DNA of 64,000 nt from Vibrio chagasii (GCF_024347355.1 NZ_AP025465.1:1-64000); one strand, 5' to 3'; counted from the first letter of the stretch, positions 22,128 through 39,405 are shown. Program-made: numbers and translations. Notes: generated by a model from the sequence alone, not told the origin.

Positions 22128-23069
22128 GTGGAATTAGAAGACATCTATCGTAGAGACCTTAATTTATTGGTCGCTTTAAAGGTATTGATTGAAGAGGGCA
22201 GCGTTAGTCAGGCCGCGCTTCGTCTTAACTTGAGTCAGTCGGCAACCAGCCGAGTGCTCGGGCGCTTAAGAGACCTGCTCAACGATCCTCTGTTTACTCG
22301 TCAGGGCCAACATCTTATTCCGACCAAAAAAGCGCTCGAGATCAGTCAGCGAATTGATCAGCCTTTAGAATCATTCCGCCAACTACTTAGCCCTAGTGAT
22401 TTCGACCCTTACTATTGCAGCGAACGCTTTCTAATTGCGACCACTGATTACGCGATGCAAACCATCTTGCCTTATGCATTGCCGAAGATTTATGAGCAAG
22501 CACCAAATATCTCTTTGGAATTTGCCCCGCTGCAGCATGAGCATTTGTTTAAGCAGCTTAGTACCGAGCGCGTCGATATGGCGATTTGCCGACCAAGTGG
22601 CAGTGTTGCGCCACTTCATCAAGAGGTCCTTGGCCCTGTCGGGGTGTCGTGCTTACTCTCTAAAAATCACCCTTTGGCAGACAGTTCATTGAGCCTTGAG
22701 GATTATGTCTCTTTACCTCATGCGATGATTGCGATCAGTGATGGTGTAAAGGCGTTATTGGACAACGCTTTAGCCAATCAACAACCTCGAAAAATGGTAC
22801 TGCGTGCTTATCACCTTGAAGCGGCATTGGCGATTGTCGATAGAATGCCGTTAGTGATTACGGTACCGGCTGATTTGGCATACTTGGTTGCAGAGCGTTA
22901 TGACTTAGTCGTTAAGCCGCTGCCATTCGAGTTTATGCCGTTTGATTACTCGTTGATTTGGCATTCACGCTGTGACTCTTCTGCCTCACAACAATGGTTG
23001 AGAAGCGTGGTCAAAGAAGAGTGTGGTGAGTTAATTCAAAAGCGGATTGCTGATGTCGGTTTAGGCTAG
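22128..23069 (+). CDS. LysR-family transcriptional regulator
   Basis: A 313-residue LysR-type activator/repressor. The winged helix-turn-helix occupies residues 10-65, with the recognition helix in the L-S-Q-S-A-T-S-R-V-L-G-R-L segment; a PBP-like effector domain follows. The start is GTG at 22128; no good alternative exists. The gene ends facing acuI across a shared palindromic terminator, and its target cannot be told from position. The N-terminal pattern M-E-L-x-D-I-Y-R-R-D-L-N-L-L is typical of a subgroup found next to oxidoreductases. Confidence 0.9.
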   Translation: MELEDIYRRDLNLLVALKVLIEEGSVSQAALRLNLSQSATSRVLGRLRDLLNDPLFTRQGQHLIPTKKALEISQRIDQPLESFRQLLSPSDFDPYYCSERFLIATTDYAMQTILPYALPKIYEQAPNISLEFAPLQHEHLFKQLSTERVDMAICRPSGSVAPLHQEVLGPVGVSCLLSKNHPLADSSLSLEDYVSLPHAMIAISDGVKALLDNALANQQPRKMVLRAYHLEAALAIVDRMPLVITVPADLAYLVAERYDLVVKPLPFEFMPFDYSLIWHSRCDSSASQQWLRSVVKEECGELIQKRIADVGLG

Positions 23070-23094
23070 ACTTAAGAGTTGGTAGCAAGTAGCA

Positions 23095-23128
23095 AAAAGG
23101 GCTGATCATGATCAGCCCTTTTGTTTTT
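23095..23128. terminator. Bidirectional terminator between the LysR gene and acuI
   Basis: AAAAGGGCTGATCATGATCAGCCCTTTT is a near-perfect palindrome with A and T runs on the two sides. The two flanking genes converge on it. Confidence 0.92.
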
Positions 23129-23156
23129 TACATGTCGCACTTTAGAGTCCGAGCGA

Positions 23157-24137
23157 TTACAGCTTGATAACGACACGGCCTGTGATTTGACCGTTAGTGA
23201 TGTCTTCTGCCGCTTGAATCGCGTCATCTAGAGATACTTCTTTTGTCGCGCTGCCGTAGAAAGACTCAGGTAGCAATTCAGCCAGTTGTTCCCACGCTTT
23301 AATGCGTTTTTCACGAGGGCACATAACAGAATCAACACCTTGTAGGCGAACGTTACGTAGAATGAATGGCATTACCGTCGTTGGTAAGTCAAAGCCACCC
23401 GCTAGGCCACAGATTGCAACCGCGCCGTTGTAATCAATTTGTGCCAATACTTTCGCAAGTACTTTGCTGCCTACGGTGTCGATAGCACCAGCCCACAGTT
23501 GTTTCTCAAGTGGTTTCGCTGGCTCTTCTAGTTCAGCACGCTCAACAATGCGAGTTGCACCGAGCGATTTTAGTAGCTCACCATTTTCTGAAGCTCGACC
23601 TGTTACTGCTGCTACTTTGTAACCTAGCTGGTTTAGTAGAGTGATAGACACGCTACCTACACCGCCACTTGCGCCAGTAACTAGGATTTCACCGTCTTCA
23701 GGTTTGATACCTGCATCAACAATTGCTTGAACACAAAGCATTGCTGTTAAGCCTGCTGTACCAATCGCCATTACTTTCTTAGCGTCTAGACCTTTAGGCA
23801 TAGGCACTAACCAGTCACCGTTTAGGCTTGCTTTCTCAGCCATGCCACCCCAGTGACCTTCACCAACACCCCAACCAGTTAGAACCACTTCGTCGCCTGC
23901 TTTGTAGCGAGGGTCATCAGATTGTGAAACCACACCAGAAAGGTCGATACCAGGAACCATAGGGAAGTTGCGAACAATGCGCCCTTTACCTGTAATCGCC
24001 AAACCATCTTTGTAGTTCAAAGAAGAGTAGCTTACATCGATCTTCACGTTACCTTCAGGTAGTTGAGACTCTTCAATTTGAGAAACTGATGCGATAGTTT
24101 TTTTGTCTTCTTGGTTTAGTACAAGTGCTTTAAACAT
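23157..24137 (-). CDS. acuI: Acrylyl-CoA reductase (NADPH) AcuI, YhdH family
   Basis: AcuI reduces toxic acryloyl-CoA to propionyl-CoA with NADPH; in marine bacteria it is linked to DMSP and acrylate use, and E. coli YhdH is the same enzyme. The 326-residue medium-chain reductase has the N-terminal GroES-like domain (L-N-Y-K-D-G-L) and the cofactor motif G-A-S-G-G-V-G-S near residue 155. It lacks the zinc ligands of alcohol dehydrogenases. The ATG at 24137 has a GGAG site 6 nt upstream and gives the standard start M-F-K-A-L-V. Neighbouring fadBA may supply related CoA chemistry, but a terminator separates them. Confidence 0.92.
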   Translation of the reverse strand: MFKALVLNQEDKKTIASVSQIEESQLPEGNVKIDVSYSSLNYKDGLAITGKGRIVRNFPMVPGIDLSGVVSQSDDPRYKAGDEVVLTGWGVGEGHWGGMAEKASLNGDWLVPMPKGLDAKKVMAIGTAGLTAMLCVQAIVDAGIKPEDGEILVTGASGGVGSVSITLLNQLGYKVAAVTGRASENGELLKSLGATRIVERAELEEPAKPLEKQLWAGAIDTVGSKVLAKVLAQIDYNGAVAICGLAGGFDLPTTVMPFILRNVRLQGVDSVMCPREKRIKAWEQLAELLPESFYGSATKEVSLDDAIQAAEDITNGQITGRVVIKL

Positions 24138-24313
24138 GATCTGCTCCATGGGAGAAATATTAGGAAACTGAAGTAACTTTAGTTGAATCGTTGGAGAAAA
24201 AAAAATGAAACATCAACATTGAATCTATGCGTTTTATGCATAGATATTGTTGGCTACTTTCCTCCTGATTGAGTTTGCTGAACGAACCTATCGTTTGTCT
24301 GATAGTTGGAAAT

Positions 24314-24346
24314 AAAAAGTGCAGCTATATAAAGATAGCTGCACTT
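24314..24346 (-). terminator. Intrinsic terminator after fadA
   Basis: Minus-strand reading: AAGTGCAGCTAT, 5-6 nt loop, ATAGCTGCACTT, TTTA. It lies about 34 nt beyond the fadA stop and separates fadBA from acuI. Confidence 0.92.
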
Positions 24347-24379
24347 AAGATTATCCGACAAAATTACCGTCGATGAGTG

Positions 24380-27741
<3,362 letters not shown>

Positions 27742-27811
27742 TGTCTATCTCCATGACATACAATCCACGATTGTTTGAGAGAATCTTGTTGTCTTTCTAT
27801 TATTGTAGAAT

Positions 27812-27828
27812 ACCTGGTAAGACCAGTT
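27812..27828. promoter_or_regulatory. FadR binding site upstream of fadBA
   Basis: ACCTGGTAAGACCAGTT, read on the minus strand AACTGGTCTTACCAGGT, is a 17-bp palindrome matching the FadR operator pattern (CTGGT-N3-ACCAG core). It lies about 70 bp before fadB. FadR represses fad genes until long-chain acyl-CoA binds. The yigZ gene starts 140 bp away on the other strand and may or may not be affected. Confidence 0.85.
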
Positions 27829-27968
27829 AACTTAGTCTGTACCTCTGTAAGATGAATTTCAATACATTTTTTAAACAATTGTTTAACATTGTGCGATAGC
27901 ACAGATCCTCTAACCCTTATTATTCACGCGTGATACACTTCGCCGCTCTTATTAATTAAGTTAACGAT

Positions 27969-28592
27969 ATGAATGAACAGCCTTATTTAATACCGTCAGC
28001 TCCGGCTCGGTTTGAAGAAGAGATCAAGAAGAGCATCTTTATTACTCACCTTGCGCATACTCCAAGTGTAGAAGCCGCGAAGCAGTTCGTAGAGCAGGTA
28101 AAAAAAGAGCACGCTTCAGCGAGGCATAATTGTTGGGGCTTTGTTGCTGGTCGACCTGAAGACTCAATGCTTTGGGGCTTTAGTGATGATGGAGAACCCT
28201 CCGGTACCGCGGGTAAGCCTATCTTGGCGCAATTGTCTGGATCTGGTGTGGGTGAATTAACGGCTGTCGTCACGCGTTACTCTGGCGGAATTAAGCTTGG
28301 AACCGGTGGTTTGGTTAAAGCTTATGGTGGCGGAGTGCAACAAGCTCTCAAGCTGCTTCAAACTATCGAGAAAAAAATAACCACAAAATTACGGCTAGAG
28401 TTAGACTATGGCTTTGTGCCAATCGCACAATCCATCATGGCTCAGCATCAGGTTGTTGAGATCCAAGCGGATTATGGTGTGCAAGTTGAGCTTATTATTG
28501 AGATAGAGCTCCTTCAGGTAGATGCGTTTACCCAAACCATGATCAATAAAAGCGGTGCCAAGGCACTGGTAACGAAAGTAAAAGACAACTAG
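27969..28592 (+). CDS. yigZ: YigZ / IMPACT family protein
   Basis: Member of the widespread YigZ/IMPACT (UPF0029) family, whose exact bacterial role is not settled; a translation-related role is proposed. The 207-residue protein has the N-terminal domain with the signature G-x-S-D-D-G-E-P-S-G-T-A-G-K-P (about residues 75-90) and V-T-R-Y-S-G-G-I-K-L-G-T-G-G-L near 100, then a C-terminal ferredoxin-like domain. It starts a rightward series yigZ-trkH-hemG, spaced by 34 and 10 nt, the same order as in E. coli. Confidence 0.93.
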   Translation: MNEQPYLIPSAPARFEEEIKKSIFITHLAHTPSVEAAKQFVEQVKKEHASARHNCWGFVAGRPEDSMLWGFSDDGEPSGTAGKPILAQLSGSGVGELTAVVTRYSGGIKLGTGGLVKAYGGGVQQALKLLQTIEKKITTKLRLELDYGFVPIAQSIMAQHQVVEIQADYGVQVELIIEIELLQVDAFTQTMINKSGAKALVTKVKDN

Positions 28593-28626
28593 GAAGTGTG
28601 AAGCATTTCGCTTCGTTCAATAGCTC

Positions 28627-30084
28627 ATGCAATTTCGCTCAATTATTCGAATCGTCGGATTATTATTAGCACTTTTTAGTGTATCAATGCTCGCACCTGC
28701 GTTAGTCGCTCTGATCTATCGAGATGGTGCGGGTGTGCCATTTGTAACGACTTTCTTTGTTCTGTTATTTTGTGGTGCGACGTGTTGGTTTCCAAACCGA
28801 CGTTATAAGCATGAGTTAAAAGCGCGCGATGGCTTTTTGATTGTGGTTCTGTTTTGGACTGTAATCGGTAGTGCGGGTGCGTTGCCGTTTTTGATCGCTG
28901 ATAACCCCAATGTTTCGGTAACCGATGCCTTCTTCGAATCCTTTTCTGCACTGACCACTACCGGTGCGACGGTGATTGTCGGCCTTGATGATTTACCTAA
29001 GGCGATCTTGTTTTATCGCCAGTTCCTGCAATGGTTCGGTGGTATGGGTATCATCGTATTGGCGGTAGCCATTCTTCCTGTTCTGGGTATCGGTGGTATG
29101 CAGCTGTACCGAGCTGAGATTCCAGGCCCGGTAAAAGACAGCAAAATGACTCCGCGTATCGCTGAAACGGCAAAAGCGCTGTGGTACATCTATCTCAGCC
29201 TAACCATTGCTTGTGCGGTGGCGTTTTGGCTAGCCGGTATGAGCTTCTTTGATGCAATCAGTCATAGCTTCTCTACTATTGCTATTGGTGGCTTCTCCAC
29301 TCACGATGCAAGCATGGGCTATTTCAACAGCCCGGCTATTAACATGATTACCGTGGTGTTCCTGCTTATATCTGCGTGTAATTACTCTCTTCACTTTGCT
29401 GCATTTGCTTCAGGTGGTGTGCATCCTAAGTACTATTGGAAAGATCCTGAGTTCCGTGCCTTTATCTTTATTCAGGCAGTACTGTTCTTGGTTTGTTTCT
29501 TATTACTGCTCAATCATCACTCTTATGACTCGTACTACGATGCTTTCGATCAAGCCTTGTTCCAAACCGTGTCTATCTCTACGACCGCTGGTTTTACAAC
29601 GACTGGTTTCTCAGAGTGGCCATTGTTCTTACCCGTACTGCTTTTGTTCTCTTCTTTTATAGGGGGATGTGCAGGTTCTACGGGTGGTGGTATGAAAGTG
29701 ATTCGAATCTTACTACTTACTCTGCAAGGTGCTCGTGAAATGAAGCGTCTTGTTCACCCTCGGGCTGTCTATACCATCAAGGTTGGCGGTTCTGCACTAC
29801 CACAACGTGTCGTAGATGCGGTCTGGGGCTTCTTCTCTGCATACGCATTAGTGTTTGTGGTTTGTATGCTGGCTCTTATTGCAACTGGTATGGACGAGTT
29901 GAGTGCTTTCTCTGCGGTAGCGGCGACATTAAATAACCTTGGCCCGGGCCTTGGTGAAGTCGCGGTGCACTTTGGCGATGTGAACGACAAAGCAAAATGG
30001 GTACTTATCGTATCTATGCTGTTTGGCCGATTAGAAATCTTCACCTTATTAATCTTATTGACCCCTACGTTTTGGCGTAGCTAA
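28627..30084 (+). CDS. trkH: Trk potassium uptake channel subunit TrkH
   Basis: TrkH is the K+-conducting membrane subunit of the Trk system, gated by the NAD/ATP-binding protein TrkA encoded elsewhere. At 485 residues it has the expected length. The four selectivity-filter segments of the MPM repeats are visible: T-T-T-G-A-T-V, A-I-G-G-F-S-T-H, T-T-A-G-F-T-T-T-G-F and N-N-L-G-P-G-L. It lies between yigZ and hemG and probably shares their transcript. Confidence 0.96.
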   Translation: MQFRSIIRIVGLLLALFSVSMLAPALVALIYRDGAGVPFVTTFFVLLFCGATCWFPNRRYKHELKARDGFLIVVLFWTVIGSAGALPFLIADNPNVSVTDAFFESFSALTTTGATVIVGLDDLPKAILFYRQFLQWFGGMGIIVLAVAILPVLGIGGMQLYRAEIPGPVKDSKMTPRIAETAKALWYIYLSLTIACAVAFWLAGMSFFDAISHSFSTIAIGGFSTHDASMGYFNSPAINMITVVFLLISACNYSLHFAAFASGGVHPKYYWKDPEFRAFIFIQAVLFLVCFLLLLNHHSYDSYYDAFDQALFQTVSISTTAGFTTTGFSEWPLFLPVLLLFSSFIGGCAGSTGGGMKVIRILLLTLQGAREMKRLVHPRAVYTIKVGGSALPQRVVDAVWGFFSAYALVFVVCMLALIATGMDELSAFSAVAATLNNLGPGLGEVAVHFGDVNDKAKWVLIVSMLFGRLEIFTLLILLTPTFWRS

Positions 30085-30094
30085 GGACAACATT

Positions 30095-30622
30095 GTGGCA
30101 AAAGCTCTATTTTTGTATTCAAGCCGTGAAGGGCAGACCAAGAAAATCTTGAACTATATAAAAGAAGAAATGAGTGAGTTCGAATGTGAGCTTCAAGATC
30201 TGCACACTATTGGCAAGGTGGACTTTGCTCAGTACGACAGAGTGTTGATTGGCGCATCGATTCGTTATGGCCACCTTAATAAGAAGCTATATCAATTTAT
30301 TGATGCCAACCTTACTCAGTTGCAATCAAGCAAGGTTGCGTTCTTCTGCGTGAACTTAACGGCGCGTAAAGAAGACCAAGGCAAAGATACACCAGAAGGC
30401 AGTGCGTATATTAAGAAGTTCCTTATCAAGTCTCCATGGCAGCCGACTTTAATCGGTGTATTTGCAGGTGCCCTCTATTACCCACGTTATAACTGGTTCG
30501 ATAGAACCATGATCCGCTTTATTATGAATATGACAGGTGGTGAAACGGATACAACGAAGGAAGTTGAGTACACAAACTGGGAAAAAGTCTCTTTGTTCAC
30601 TGAAAAACTGAAGAATATGTAA
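30095..30622 (+). CDS. hemG: Menaquinone-dependent protoporphyrinogen IX dehydrogenase HemG
   Basis: HemG oxidises protoporphyrinogen IX to protoporphyrin IX, passing electrons to quinone, in the penultimate step of heme synthesis. It is a long-chain flavodoxin-type FMN protein of 175 residues; the phosphate loop is Y-S-S-R-E-G-Q-T near residue 8. The start is GTG, 10 nt after trkH. The yigZ-trkH-hemG-rrn order equals that of E. coli rrnA. No clear terminator is seen before the rRNA promoter. Confidence 0.95.
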   Translation: MAKALFLYSSREGQTKKILNYIKEEMSEFECELQDLHTIGKVDFAQYDRVLIGASIRYGHLNKKLYQFIDANLTQLQSSKVAFFCVNLTARKEDQGKDTPEGSAYIKKFLIKSPWQPTLIGVFAGALYYPRYNWFDRTMIRFIMNMTGGETDTTKEVEYTNWEKVSLFTEKLKNM

Positions 30623-30701
30623 GATAAAAGCCTACTTTTGAGGCGTTTTGAGTTCTTTTTAATCGAACGAATAAAAAAACGAAAAAAACTTAAAAAAGGG
30701 C

Positions 30702-30729
30702 TTGCCAGTGTGATCGAAATCTCTATAAT
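30702..30729 (+). promoter_or_regulatory. rRNA operon promoter P1
   Basis: TTGCCA, 16-bp spacer, perfect TATAAT, then GCCACCTCGC, a GC-rich discriminator as expected for stringently controlled rRNA promoters. The A/T-rich block just upstream (30665-30698) is a likely UP element. Confidence 0.88.
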
Positions 30730-30829
30730 GCCACCTCGCTGACACGGGATGGCTTCTTAGGAAACCAGAACGAATCAGCAAGCCAAATTAGCCAAGCCAA
30801 GCGCTTGAAAAAAGTTTTGAAAATAGTGG

Positions 30830-30857
30830 TTGACACTAAAACTTAAATCGCTAAAAT
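30830..30857 (+). promoter_or_regulatory. rRNA operon promoter P2
   Basis: A consensus TTGACA, a 16-bp spacer and TAAAAT lie about 128 bp downstream of P1, again followed by a GC-rich stretch (GGCCGTCC). Confidence 0.85.
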
Positions 30858-30891
30858 GGCCGTCCGATTTGAGCGAGGCTCAAAAAGGAAA

Positions 30892-30903
30892 AGCTCTTTA
30901 AAA
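30892..30903 (+). promoter_or_regulatory. Leader boxA antitermination signal
   Basis: AGCTCTTTAAAA matches the NusB/NusE boxA core (GCTCTTTAA). It lies between P2 and the 16S gene; a second boxA occurs before the 23S gene at 33117. Confidence 0.7.
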
Positions 30904-31107
30904 ATTTAAACCTATCAATCTGTGTGGGCACTCGTTGATGAATATCAAAAAATGAAACTTCGGTTTCAACTTGATTTCAATGAACTGAGTGACCAATCGA
31001 TATTTTATTATCGGCACAGTCAATTCATTATCATTCTGTTGGAATGGTAATAGCTTTAAAATTACACAGTAGTTTTGAAGTCAGTATTCGTTGAGTCACA
31101 AAATCTT

Positions 31108-32660
<1,553 letters not shown>

Positions 32661-32749
32661 TACGAAGATATTCACGATAAGTGTCCACACAGATTGATTA
32701 GGTTTAGAAAGTAAAAGAGACGAAGAACTCCCAAGTTCTTCAATCCAGT

Positions 32750-32825
32750 GTCCCGTTCGTCTAGAGGCCTAGGACACCGCCCTTTCACGGCGGTAACAGG
32801 GGTTCGACTCCCCTACGGGATACCA
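32750..32825 (+). tRNA. tRNA-Glu (TTC)
   Basis: A 76-nt cloverleaf with anticodon TTC and an encoded CCA end, first tRNA in the 16S-23S spacer. Confidence 0.97.
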
Positions 32826-32827
32826 TT

Positions 32828-32903
32828 GGGTCGTTAGCTCAGTTGGTAGAGCAGTTGACTTTTAATCAATTGGTCGCAGGTTCGAATCCTGCACGACCCA
32901 CCA
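32828..32903 (+). tRNA. tRNA-Lys (TTT)
   Basis: A 76-nt cloverleaf with anticodon TTT and encoded CCA, only 2 nt after tRNA-Glu. Confidence 0.97.
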
Positions 32904-32936
32904 TTCTTTCTCCACGAAGGAATTAAAACTTTTAGT

Positions 32937-33012
32937 GGGCGATTAGCTCAGTTGGGAGAGCACCTGCCTTACAAGCAGGGGGTCACTGGTTCGAGCCCGG
33001 TATCGCCCACCA
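32937..33012 (+). tRNA. tRNA-Val (TAC)
   Basis: A 76-nt cloverleaf with anticodon TAC and encoded CCA. The Glu-Lys-Val spacer set is one of the known Vibrio rrn types. Confidence 0.97.
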
Positions 33013-33352
33013 TTCTCTAAATATTCTTGGAAGTTAAAACTCCAAACCACTTCTTATGTCGTTGGTTGGTTTTTTCGACTGTGAGAGTCTTTAGAAAATG
33101 AATTCTTCGGAATACATGCTCTTTAACAATTTGGAAAGCTGACTGATTAACTCTAAGAGTTAATCAAATTAAAAGTTCTCAATGTTTATCTTTTGGATAA
33201 ACACAACACAAACACATTCAAGTGTCTTGTATTCGATTCAAACTTGTTTGAATCATATTGAGTCCGGCAAACACGTAATAAGAACTAACCCTTCTTGTTA
33301 CAACCAAAAACCTTGGTTAGTTGCCATACACTAAGACCCTTTCGGGTTGTAT
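33013..33352 (+). other. Spacer between tRNA-Val and 23S rRNA
   Basis: A 340-bp non-coding spacer. It contains a full boxA (TGCTCTTTAACA, 33117-33128) for antitermination into the 23S gene. The segment just before 23S (33328-33352) pairs with the sequence just after it (36239-36262) to form the RNase III processing stem. Confidence 0.8.
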
Positions 33353-36243
<2,891 letters not shown>

Positions 36244-36377
36244 ACAACACCCAAGGGGTTTTGATGGACTCAAAGATACAAACGCTTGAATGAGTTTGAT
36301 GAGACAACACTTTTAATAAGCTTTCCAGATTATTTTGCCTTCAGTTTTTAAAAAAGCTGAAAGTAAAAGCAAAATTT

Positions 36378-36497
36378 TGCTTGGCGACCATAGCATTGTG
36401 GACCCACCTGATTCCATGCCGAACTCAGAAGTGAAACACAATAGCGCCGATGGTAGTGTGGGGCTTCCCCATGTGAGAGTAGGACATCGCCAGGCTT
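36378..36497 (+). rRNA. 5S ribosomal RNA
   Basis: A 120-nt gene beginning TGCTTGGCGACC and ending CATCGCCAGGC plus two bases, with the terminal helix formed by these ends and the conserved CCGAACTCAGAAGTGAAAC region inside. Confidence 0.95.
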
Positions 36498-36564
36498 TGA
36501 TTTCGTTATTTGCTATGCAAATAACAACCTCAACAGTGTACTAATCTGTTGATGACAACTTGTT

Positions 36565-36655
36565 GGAGGGATGGCTGAGTGGTCGAAAGCACCGGTCTTG
36601 AAAACCGGCAACCGTTAATAGCGGTTCTAGGGTTCAAATCCCTATCCCTCCACCA
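36565..36655 (+). tRNA. tRNA-Ser (TGA)
   Basis: A 91-nt class II tRNA with a long variable arm, anticodon TGA and encoded CCA. It lies 67 nt after the 5S gene and is probably co-transcribed with the rRNA operon, since the first terminator comes just after it. Confidence 0.95.
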
Positions 36656-36660
36656 CCATT

Positions 36661-36694
36661 AGAAAAGCCCGCTGAGAAATCAGCGGGCTTTTCT
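36661..36694 (+). terminator. Terminator of the rRNA operon
   Basis: A 15-bp stem AGAAAAGCCCGCTGA / TCAGCGGGCTTTTCT with a GAAA loop, directly after tRNA-Ser. Confidence 0.92.
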
Positions 36695-36715
36695 CTTATC
36701 TGCGATATATAAATA

Positions 36716-36747
36716 AAAAAGGGAAGAGCACTAACGTGCTCTTCCCT
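36716..36747 (-). terminator. Intrinsic terminator after ilvY
   Basis: Minus-strand GGGAAGAGCAC, GTTA loop, GTGCTCTTCCC, then a run of T. It lies just beyond the ilvY stop. Confidence 0.9.
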
Positions 36748-36771
36748 TCTTAGTATTGAAAGCCGTGACAA

Positions 36772-37662
36772 CTAGTCAGCCAAATACTTACCTTCTGCGA
36801 CTTTCCAGAACGCTCGAATTAGAGGGTTATCTAGCTGTGCTCGCTTACAACATACGCCTAACTCAAATGGCTTGATGGGCTCTATCTTTAAGCGGCTAAC
36901 CTTATCTCTTACTGGACTGTTGTTTATGACCACATCAGGTGCGATGCCAAGTCCACACCCTAGTGCCACCATACTTACAATCGCCTCATGGCCAGAAACT
37001 TGCGCGTATATGTTGGGTTTTATCTTCATCTTTTTAAACCATGCATTGGCTCGTTCACGCGCTGTACCCGCTTCAGGGATGATAAAAGGCACTTCATTCC
37101 AGTTTGGCTTGTCGGATTGCAGTTGTTGAGTAAAGCTACTGACACCAGATGGGATGATGACAGATAGTGGTATATCACTAATGGTTTCGAACTCTAACCT
37201 TGAAGGGAGGATGTCTGGTTTCGCTGAAATCGCGATGTCTGCTTCGTCATTTAATATCTTATCGATAGACTGAGCAGGGTCGCCTGTAGAAAGCTTGAAC
37301 TCGATATATGGGTGAATGGCTCTGAATTCGGTAATTAGCTCAGGAAGATGGCTATAGCTTGCAGTCACGGAGCAAAATATCCTGATCTCCCCCTTTAACT
37401 CTTGTTCACCGCCTTTTAGGTGAAGGTTATATTGCTGCCACTCTCCAACAATACTCAACGCTACTGGCAATAGGTGTTTTCCTGCCGGAGTGAGATCAAC
37501 GCTGCGGTTGTCCCTGATAAGCAGTTCCTGTCCTGTTTCTTCCTCAAGCTTTTGTATCTGACGGCTCAGTGCAGAAGGGCTGACATGCATGGCTGCAGCG
37601 GTTTTGCTGAAACTCTTGCTATCACATAAATGTATAAATAATTGTAGAGATTTTATGTTCAT
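36772..37662 (-). CDS. ilvY: LysR-family activator IlvY
   Basis: IlvY activates ilvC when its inducers acetolactate or acetohydroxybutyrate bind. The frame extends to 37728, but the ATG at 37662 gives M-N-I-K-S-L-Q-L-F and 296 residues, equal to E. coli IlvY. The helix-turn-helix (F-S-K-T-A-A-A-M-H-V-S-P-S-A-L-S-R-Q-I) is at residues 18-36, followed by the effector-binding domain. It is divergent from ilvC with a 145-bp shared control region containing a LysR-type inverted repeat. Confidence 0.93.
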   Translation of the reverse strand: MNIKSLQLFIHLCDSKSFSKTAAAMHVSPSALSRQIQKLEEETGQELLIRDNRSVDLTPAGKHLLPVALSIVGEWQQYNLHLKGGEQELKGEIRIFCSVTASYSHLPELITEFRAIHPYIEFKLSTGDPAQSIDKILNDEADIAISAKPDILPSRLEFETISDIPLSVIIPSGVSSFTQQLQSDKPNWNEVPFIIPEAGTARERANAWFKKMKIKPNIYAQVSGHEAIVSMVALGCGLGIAPDVVINNSPVRDKVSRLKIEPIKPFELGVCCKRAQLDNPLIRAFWKVAEGKYLAD

Positions 37663-37682
37663 GTTCTGTGATCGTTTCCATG

Positions 37683-37697
37683 TTGCATTTATTGCAA
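37683..37697. promoter_or_regulatory. Probable IlvY operator
   Basis: TTGCA and TGCAA form an inverted repeat with a 5-nt centre, inside the divergent ilvY-ilvC interval and next to the ilvY start. TTGCAAT-rich operators are typical of IlvY sites in enteric bacteria. Confidence 0.65.
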
Positions 37698-37807
37698 TAA
37701 CTAATTGTGAATATATCACTTTCAGCAACGGAATGTCTGTTTTAGTATGAAGTCATTCGATAGAGAGATATCGACCTTACGGACTTATTTTTAAAGGAGT
37801 GCCTCAA

Positions 37808-39292
37808 ATGGCTAACTATTTCAATACATTAAACCTTCGTGAACAACTAGACCAACTAGGTCGTTGCCGCTTCATGGATCGTGAAGAATTTGCGACAGAA
37901 GCTGAATACCTTGAAGGCAAGAAAATCGTAATTGTTGGTTGTGGTGCTCAAGGCCTTAACCAAGGTCTAAACATGCGTGATTCAGGCCTAAACGTGGCTT
38001 ACGCTCTACGTCAGGCGGCGATTGACGAGCAACGTCAGTCTTACAAAAACGCAAAAGAGAACGGATTTGAAGTAGATAGCTACGAGAAGCTGATTCCTGA
38101 AGCGGATCTAGTAATCAACCTAACTCCAGACAAACAACACACTAACGTAGTTGAAACAGTAATGCCTCTAATGAAAGAAGGCGCTGCATTAGGTTACTCA
38201 CACGGCTTCAACGTAGTTGAAGAGGGCATGCAAATCCGTAAAGACCTAACCGTTGTAATGGTTGCACCTAAGTGTCCAGGTACTGAAGTACGTGAAGAGT
38301 ACAAGCGTGGTTTTGGTGTTCCAACACTAATCGCTGTTCACCCAGAGAATGACCCTAAGGGTGAAGGTTGGGATATCGCTAAAGCTTGGGCTGCTGGTAC
38401 AGGTGGTCACCGCGCAGGTTGTCTAGAGTCTTCTTTCGTTGCTGAAGTTAAATCTGACCTTATGGGTGAGCAAACAATCCTTTGTGGCATGCTACAAGCT
38501 GGTTCTATCGTATCTTACGAGAAGATGGTTGCTGATGGTATCGACCCAAGCTATGCAGGTAAGCTTCTACAATACGGTTGGGAAACGATCACTGAAGCGC
38601 TTAAGTTTGGTGGCGTAACTCACATGATGGACCGTCTATCTAACCCAGCTAAAATCAAAGCATTTGAGCTTTCTGAAGAGCTAAAAGACCTAATGCGTCC
38701 GCTTTACAACAAGCACATGGACGACATCATCCAAGGCGAATTCTCTAGCACTATGATGGCTGACTGGGCGAACGACGATGCGAACCTACTAGGCTGGCGC
38801 GAAGAGACAGGCGAAACAGCATTCGAAAATTACCCAGCTTCTGATGTAGAAATCTCTGAGCAAGAGTACTTCGATAACGGCATCCTACTTGTTGCTATGG
38901 TTCGTGCAGGTGTTGAGCTAGCGTTCGAAGCAATGACAGCATCTGGCATCATCGATGAGTCTGCATACTACGAGTCTCTACATGAGCTTCCACTAATCGC
39001 GAACACGGTTGCTCGTAAGCGCCTATACGAAATGAACGTTGTAATCTCTGATACTGCTGAATACGGTAACTACCTGTTCGCTAACGTTGCAACACCACTA
39101 CTACGTGAGAAGTTCATGCCTTCAGTAGCAACAGACGTAATCGGTCGTGGTCTAGGTGAAGTATCTAACCAAGTAGATAACGCTAAACTAATCGAAGTTA
39201 ACGAAGCTATCCGTAACCACCCAGTTGAGTACATCGGTGAAGAGCTACGTAGCTACATGAGCGACATGAAGCGCATCGCAGTAGGTGGCTAA
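37808..39292 (+). CDS. ilvC: Ketol-acid reductoisomerase IlvC (class II)
   Basis: IlvC converts acetolactate to 2,3-dihydroxyisovalerate (and the isoleucine counterpart) using NADPH and Mg2+. The 494-residue length marks the long class II enzyme. The NADP-binding loop [12 protein letters not shown] is near residue 45, and both C-terminal knotted domains are present. A GTG at 37799 is in frame, but AAAGGAG (37793-37799) fits an ATG start at 37808. Codons are strongly biased, as in highly expressed Vibrio genes. Confidence 0.96.
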   Translation: MANYFNTLNLREQLDQLGRCRFMDREEFATEAEYLEGKKIVIVGCGAQGLNQGLNMRDSGLNVAYALRQAAIDEQRQSYKNAKENGFEVDSYEKLIPEADLVINLTPDKQHTNVVETVMPLMKEGAALGYSHGFNVVEEGMQIRKDLTVVMVAPKCPGTEVREEYKRGFGVPTLIAVHPENDPKGEGWDIAKAWAAGTGGHRAGCLESSFVAEVKSDLMGEQTILCGMLQAGSIVSYEKMVADGIDPSYAGKLLQYGWETITEALKFGGVTHMMDRLSNPAKIKAFELSEELKDLMRPLYNKHMDDIIQGEFSSTMMADWANDDANLLGWREETGETAFENYPASDVEISEQEYFDNGILLVAMVRAGVELAFEAMTASGIIDESAYYESLHELPLIANTVARKRLYEMNVVISDTAEYGNYLFANVATPLLREKFMPSVATDVIGRGLGEVSNQVDNAKLIEVNEAIRNHPVEYIGEELRSYMSDMKRIAVGG

Positions 39293-39371
39293 TCTCTTAA
39301 CTCGATAACATCGAACAAATTTAAAGAGCTCCAAAAACTGGAGTCATAAATAAAAAACACAACATCTAATT

Positions 39372-39405
39372 AAAAGGCTTGGTCGCCGTTGACCAAGCCT
39401 TTTTG
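39372..39405 (+). terminator. Intrinsic terminator after ilvC
   Basis: AAAGGCTTGGTC pairs with GACCAAGCCTTT around a 6-nt loop; TTTTG follows. Confidence 0.92.
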
